Of a DNA stretch of 64,000 nucleotides, positions 61,675 to 64,000 are shown one piece after another (position 1 is the first letter of the stretch; the number at the start of each line of letters is the position of its first letter). The DNA comes from Henckelia pumila (Eukaryota > Streptophyta > Magnoliopsida > Lamiales > Gesneriaceae), in contig NC_133120.1 in assembly GCF_033568475.1 (NCBI RefSeq), positions 84,090,151 through 84,154,150 of the forward strand, given 5' to 3'. The translations under genes and the position numbers were made by a program. Below the pieces are notes generated by a model that searched no databases, was not told the DNA's origin, and saw only the letters and a program-made list of their open reading frames with translations.

Positions 61675-62363
61675 ATTGCAACTCCCTCCAACATTAAGCT
61701 ATATTTACCTTTTTTGTTATTAGCATATTTTCTTTATGTTTCTCTATTACAATTTTGTGATGCAGTTTTCAACTAATTTCATTATTTTGTTATACAAACA
61801 GATTACTTTGTCGAAAGCATATCATATCTCCTCTCCTATACTAACGCTTACTTACGACATAAACGTTATAGACCCTAGCAATCATAAAAAAATTCCCAAC
61901 AATAAGAGGCTTGGCCAGCCCCATGGGACATTTGAACTTATGATGCTGTAAGAGGTCAGAACGATATAATAATATTATAAGTCCCGGGATACCTCACCAC
62001 ACACCAAGTGGGTTTAGGAATTCCCCATGAGACATAATCTTGGGAGACTGATCCCCTCCCAAGAACTCCAATGTTAAAGCGATAGTATTTTATCCATCAA
62101 GCAAGTATGCAATAGCAACTTCAAAATACAAAGAGATATGATAACCGACAAAATTGAATATATATAAAAAAGGAAAATAATTGTTCCTCCACCAACTGCT
62201 TACGTACTCAAAAAGAGTAAACAAAATCTAAGACTTCAAAGTCTTTATTACAAATAAAAAATATTGCCCAAAAGTGGCAAGAAATAATAAAGCTAAACTG
62301 CTCCACGGCTCCAAAGAGTAGTTTCCATGTAGCTTCGACACGCACCCCTCGTTGTTATTCAAG
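61675..62363. other. untranslated stretch between pol and antisense gene of element 2
   Basis: No coding signal. In the corresponding place element 1 has a minisatellite; no tandem array is seen here. Confidence 0.6.
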
Positions 62364-63773
62364 CTAGAAGTTCGAACGCAAAGCTTCGATCATCTCCTCG
62401 TCACCCAGACCTCCCAATAAATTTCCTAAGGCTGGATCTGAGTCATCTTCAACTCTTTCAGACGCAGTCCTAGGCTCCGAAATTTTAGGGTAAATCTTCA
62501 TAATAATTTCCTCCGGAACTAATTGTGTTTTCCGCAGTTCTTTGCGATAATCCACTACAACTTTATCATGAATAACAATCGCCCGCTGAATCACTTCATC
62601 TCTAAAAGCTGTGGATGCTCGATAGCCTTCAATCGCTTTTTCTCCGGTACTTCGCAAAAGACTCTTGTCTACTGTCGAGTTGAAAAATTTCTCTCCGGTC
62701 TCCGATTCATGGGAATATTTCTCCTTAAGTTGCTCCATCTCCTTGCACAATGCATCGTACTTTTTGGATTTTTCTTCAAGCTCCTTTTGCGACTTGAGAA
62801 AATCATCTTGAGCCTTAGTGTTTTCCTCGCCAAGTCTTTGGCACTCACCCCTTAAGGACGTCAGATCGTCATCAAATTTTTTCCCAGAATTTCGAGACCT
62901 CTCTTCTCGAAATTGAAAAGTGTGAGCAAGCGATAAAATCTGTAAACACCCATAGACAAAGAGTATTATTTACTACATAAAAATTATAACAAGTAACAAA
63001 CATATAATAATATACCTGGAAGGCAGACGAGGCAAGAGACCGAGTTAATACTTCGGTAAGCTGAGGCAGTAGATGCAACCTGTCATGATCTCCAATGAGA
63101 TTAGCTCCGGTTCTCCAACCAATCTCTGGATCCTTCAAATCCCAAAAAGAGCCAGCATTATTCCTATGATTCACACCCTCCAAGAACAAGTGGAGACCCT
63201 CACGAGTGTCGGGAGGAACTGTTCGTTCATCATCACATCTTCTTTTTGGATGTATTCTACCATTATCATTCTCCCTAATATGGGTATCACGGCCAGCATC
63301 ATTTTTTCTACCACCATTCCTTCGGTCCCGAGTGTCAGTATTTCTAGATGGAGGACCAGAACGATTGACACGGTCGGATGGCCCGGGAGAATTCCTCCTC
63401 CTTGAAATCCCTTGGGAATGATGATTACCTCGATCCATTGGTGACTCTTTTCTCGACATCTTTGACGAAGTCTTCTCGTTTTTCTCTATGCAAGCGCGAA
63501 CCTCCGCCAAACTTATTTTGTCACCTACAAACAAACACAAAGAGAAAAGAGAGAATGATCAATAAATAAATTTAATAAATTTTAAATTAGCACAAGTAGA
63601 AGAATTCCAAGAAGACGCAAAATACAATTATCAAAATTCAACTTGGACAAAGCATTACCAATAGGAACCAAACTCCTAGGATCGACTAGTTCGTCAAAAA
63701 GACCTAAGGATCGACAGTCAAGCTGCAAAGTGCGATGAGTTTTACCAAGTATGATTTTTCTAGGACCCGGACT
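62364..63773 (-). CDS. antisense gene (aORF) of Tat element 2, open, 5' end not resolved
   Basis: Minus-strand exons 63773(or further right)-63659, 63524-63016 and 62939-62364 join with intact frame (introns CTATTG|GTAATG...TTTGTAG|GTGACA and TTCCAG|GTATAT...TTTACAG|ATTTTA). The product has a short N-terminal part (LFDELVDPRSLVPIGDKISL), a charged Arg/Asn-rich stretch (residues coded near 63200-63480), a globular piece (GSFWDLKDPEIGWRTGANLI), a coiled coil (EKSKKYDALCKEMEQLKEKY) and an acidic end (DDSDPALGNLLGGLGDEEM). Position, strand, introns and C-terminal layout match the antisense gene of element 1. Function unknown; Retand-type elements are known to carry such genes. Upstream exons lie beyond 63774, where an in-frame stop marks an intron or break. 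It could be expressed from the 3' LTR side. Confidence 0.72.
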
Positions 63774-63787
63774 CTAACTCGTGGGAA

Positions 63788-63804
63788 CCCCCCCCCCCCC
63801 CCCC
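63788..63804. repeat. C17 homopolymer
   Basis: Seventeen consecutive C on the plus strand inside the element 2 antisense-gene region; unusual length in this AT-rich window. Its exact length may be uncertain in the assembly. Confidence 0.9.
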
Positions 63805-64000
63805 ACTATAATCCCAAACGTAAAAAAAACTCCGATCTCCACGCACTCTTTGGAGACGAAAAACGGGATAAAAATTTATAGTCCACACGAGGTTGAAAAT
63901 AAATATAAGAGTTGGGCATAGAACGACGCACCACGAAGAGTGAGAAAAATAGCTCCGCAGTCGGAATCAATTGAATTTCGCTCATTCTACGGAGAAAACA
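63805..64000. other. right edge, inside gypsy element 2
   Basis: Should contain further upstream exon or leader of the antisense gene before the 3' LTR. No reading could be supported. Confidence 0.4.

Larger units (their letters stand above)
55858..64000 (+). mobile_element. Ty3-gypsy retrotransposon, Tat lineage (Retand-like), element 2, cut by window edge
   Basis: Plus-strand element with 5' LTR 55858-56292, tRNA-Asp-type primer site, gag-pol 56354-61674 and an antisense gene downstream. The 3' LTR is outside the window. It has the same organisation as element 1 but different LTRs, so it is a different family. The two elements point away from each other. Confidence 0.9.

Overview
This window is plant nuclear DNA, most likely from a eudicot. 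The evidence is long AT-rich intergenic stretches, multi-exon genes with GT-AG introns, four plant-type genes, and copia and gypsy LTR retrotransposons of plant lineages. I cannot name the species; an asterid is only a guess. Nothing here is prokaryotic.

Left part (1-29.8 kb): the window opens inside a U2AF small-subunit splicing-factor gene (+, 343-1403, 5' end outside), which contains a probable GC-AG intron. A Tork-type Ty1-copia element lies on the minus strand (3854-8834). It has both LTRs, a near-matching target duplication and a gag-pol broken by two frameshifts and a changed reverse-transcriptase active site. A Harbinger-type MITE (9093-9840), a LINE RNase H remnant and AT-rich spacer follow. 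A complete ROS1/DEMETER-type 5-methylcytosine DNA glycosylase gene (+, 14992-24838, 19 coding exons, 1862 codons before the stop) comes next. Two copies of one MITE family sit in its upstream region and in its intron 12. Then comes an HSFA3-like heat-shock factor gene (-, 27103-29244) with a TATA box and a DRE core upstream.

Middle (30-44.5 kb): AT-rich spacer holds TA microsatellites and a 157-bp fold-back MITE. A PETAL LOSS-like trihelix transcription factor gene (-, 33400-35865) follows, then a second LINE RNase H remnant. A 1.29-kb solo LTR carries a block of short palindromes and four TGACG motifs, and a GC-rich patch of short palindromes follows it.

Right part (44.5-64 kb): two Tat-lineage Ty3-gypsy elements lie head to head. 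Element 1 (44543-54643, minus) is complete, with LTRs about 1% different. Its gag-pol is readable in one frame but interrupted by five stop codons. A minisatellite lies downstream of pol, and an opposite-strand coiled-coil gene lies between pol and the 3' LTR. Element 2 (from 55858, plus) runs off the right edge; its pol has decayed, but its own antisense gene is spliced and still open. Both encode an ordinary gypsy RNase H followed by a second, Tat-type RNase H.

The host genes are unrelated regulators (splicing, DNA demethylation, heat response, organ growth) that happen to be neighbours. The most unusual content is the paired antisense genes of the two Tat elements, and the MITE pair in and beside the demethylase gene.
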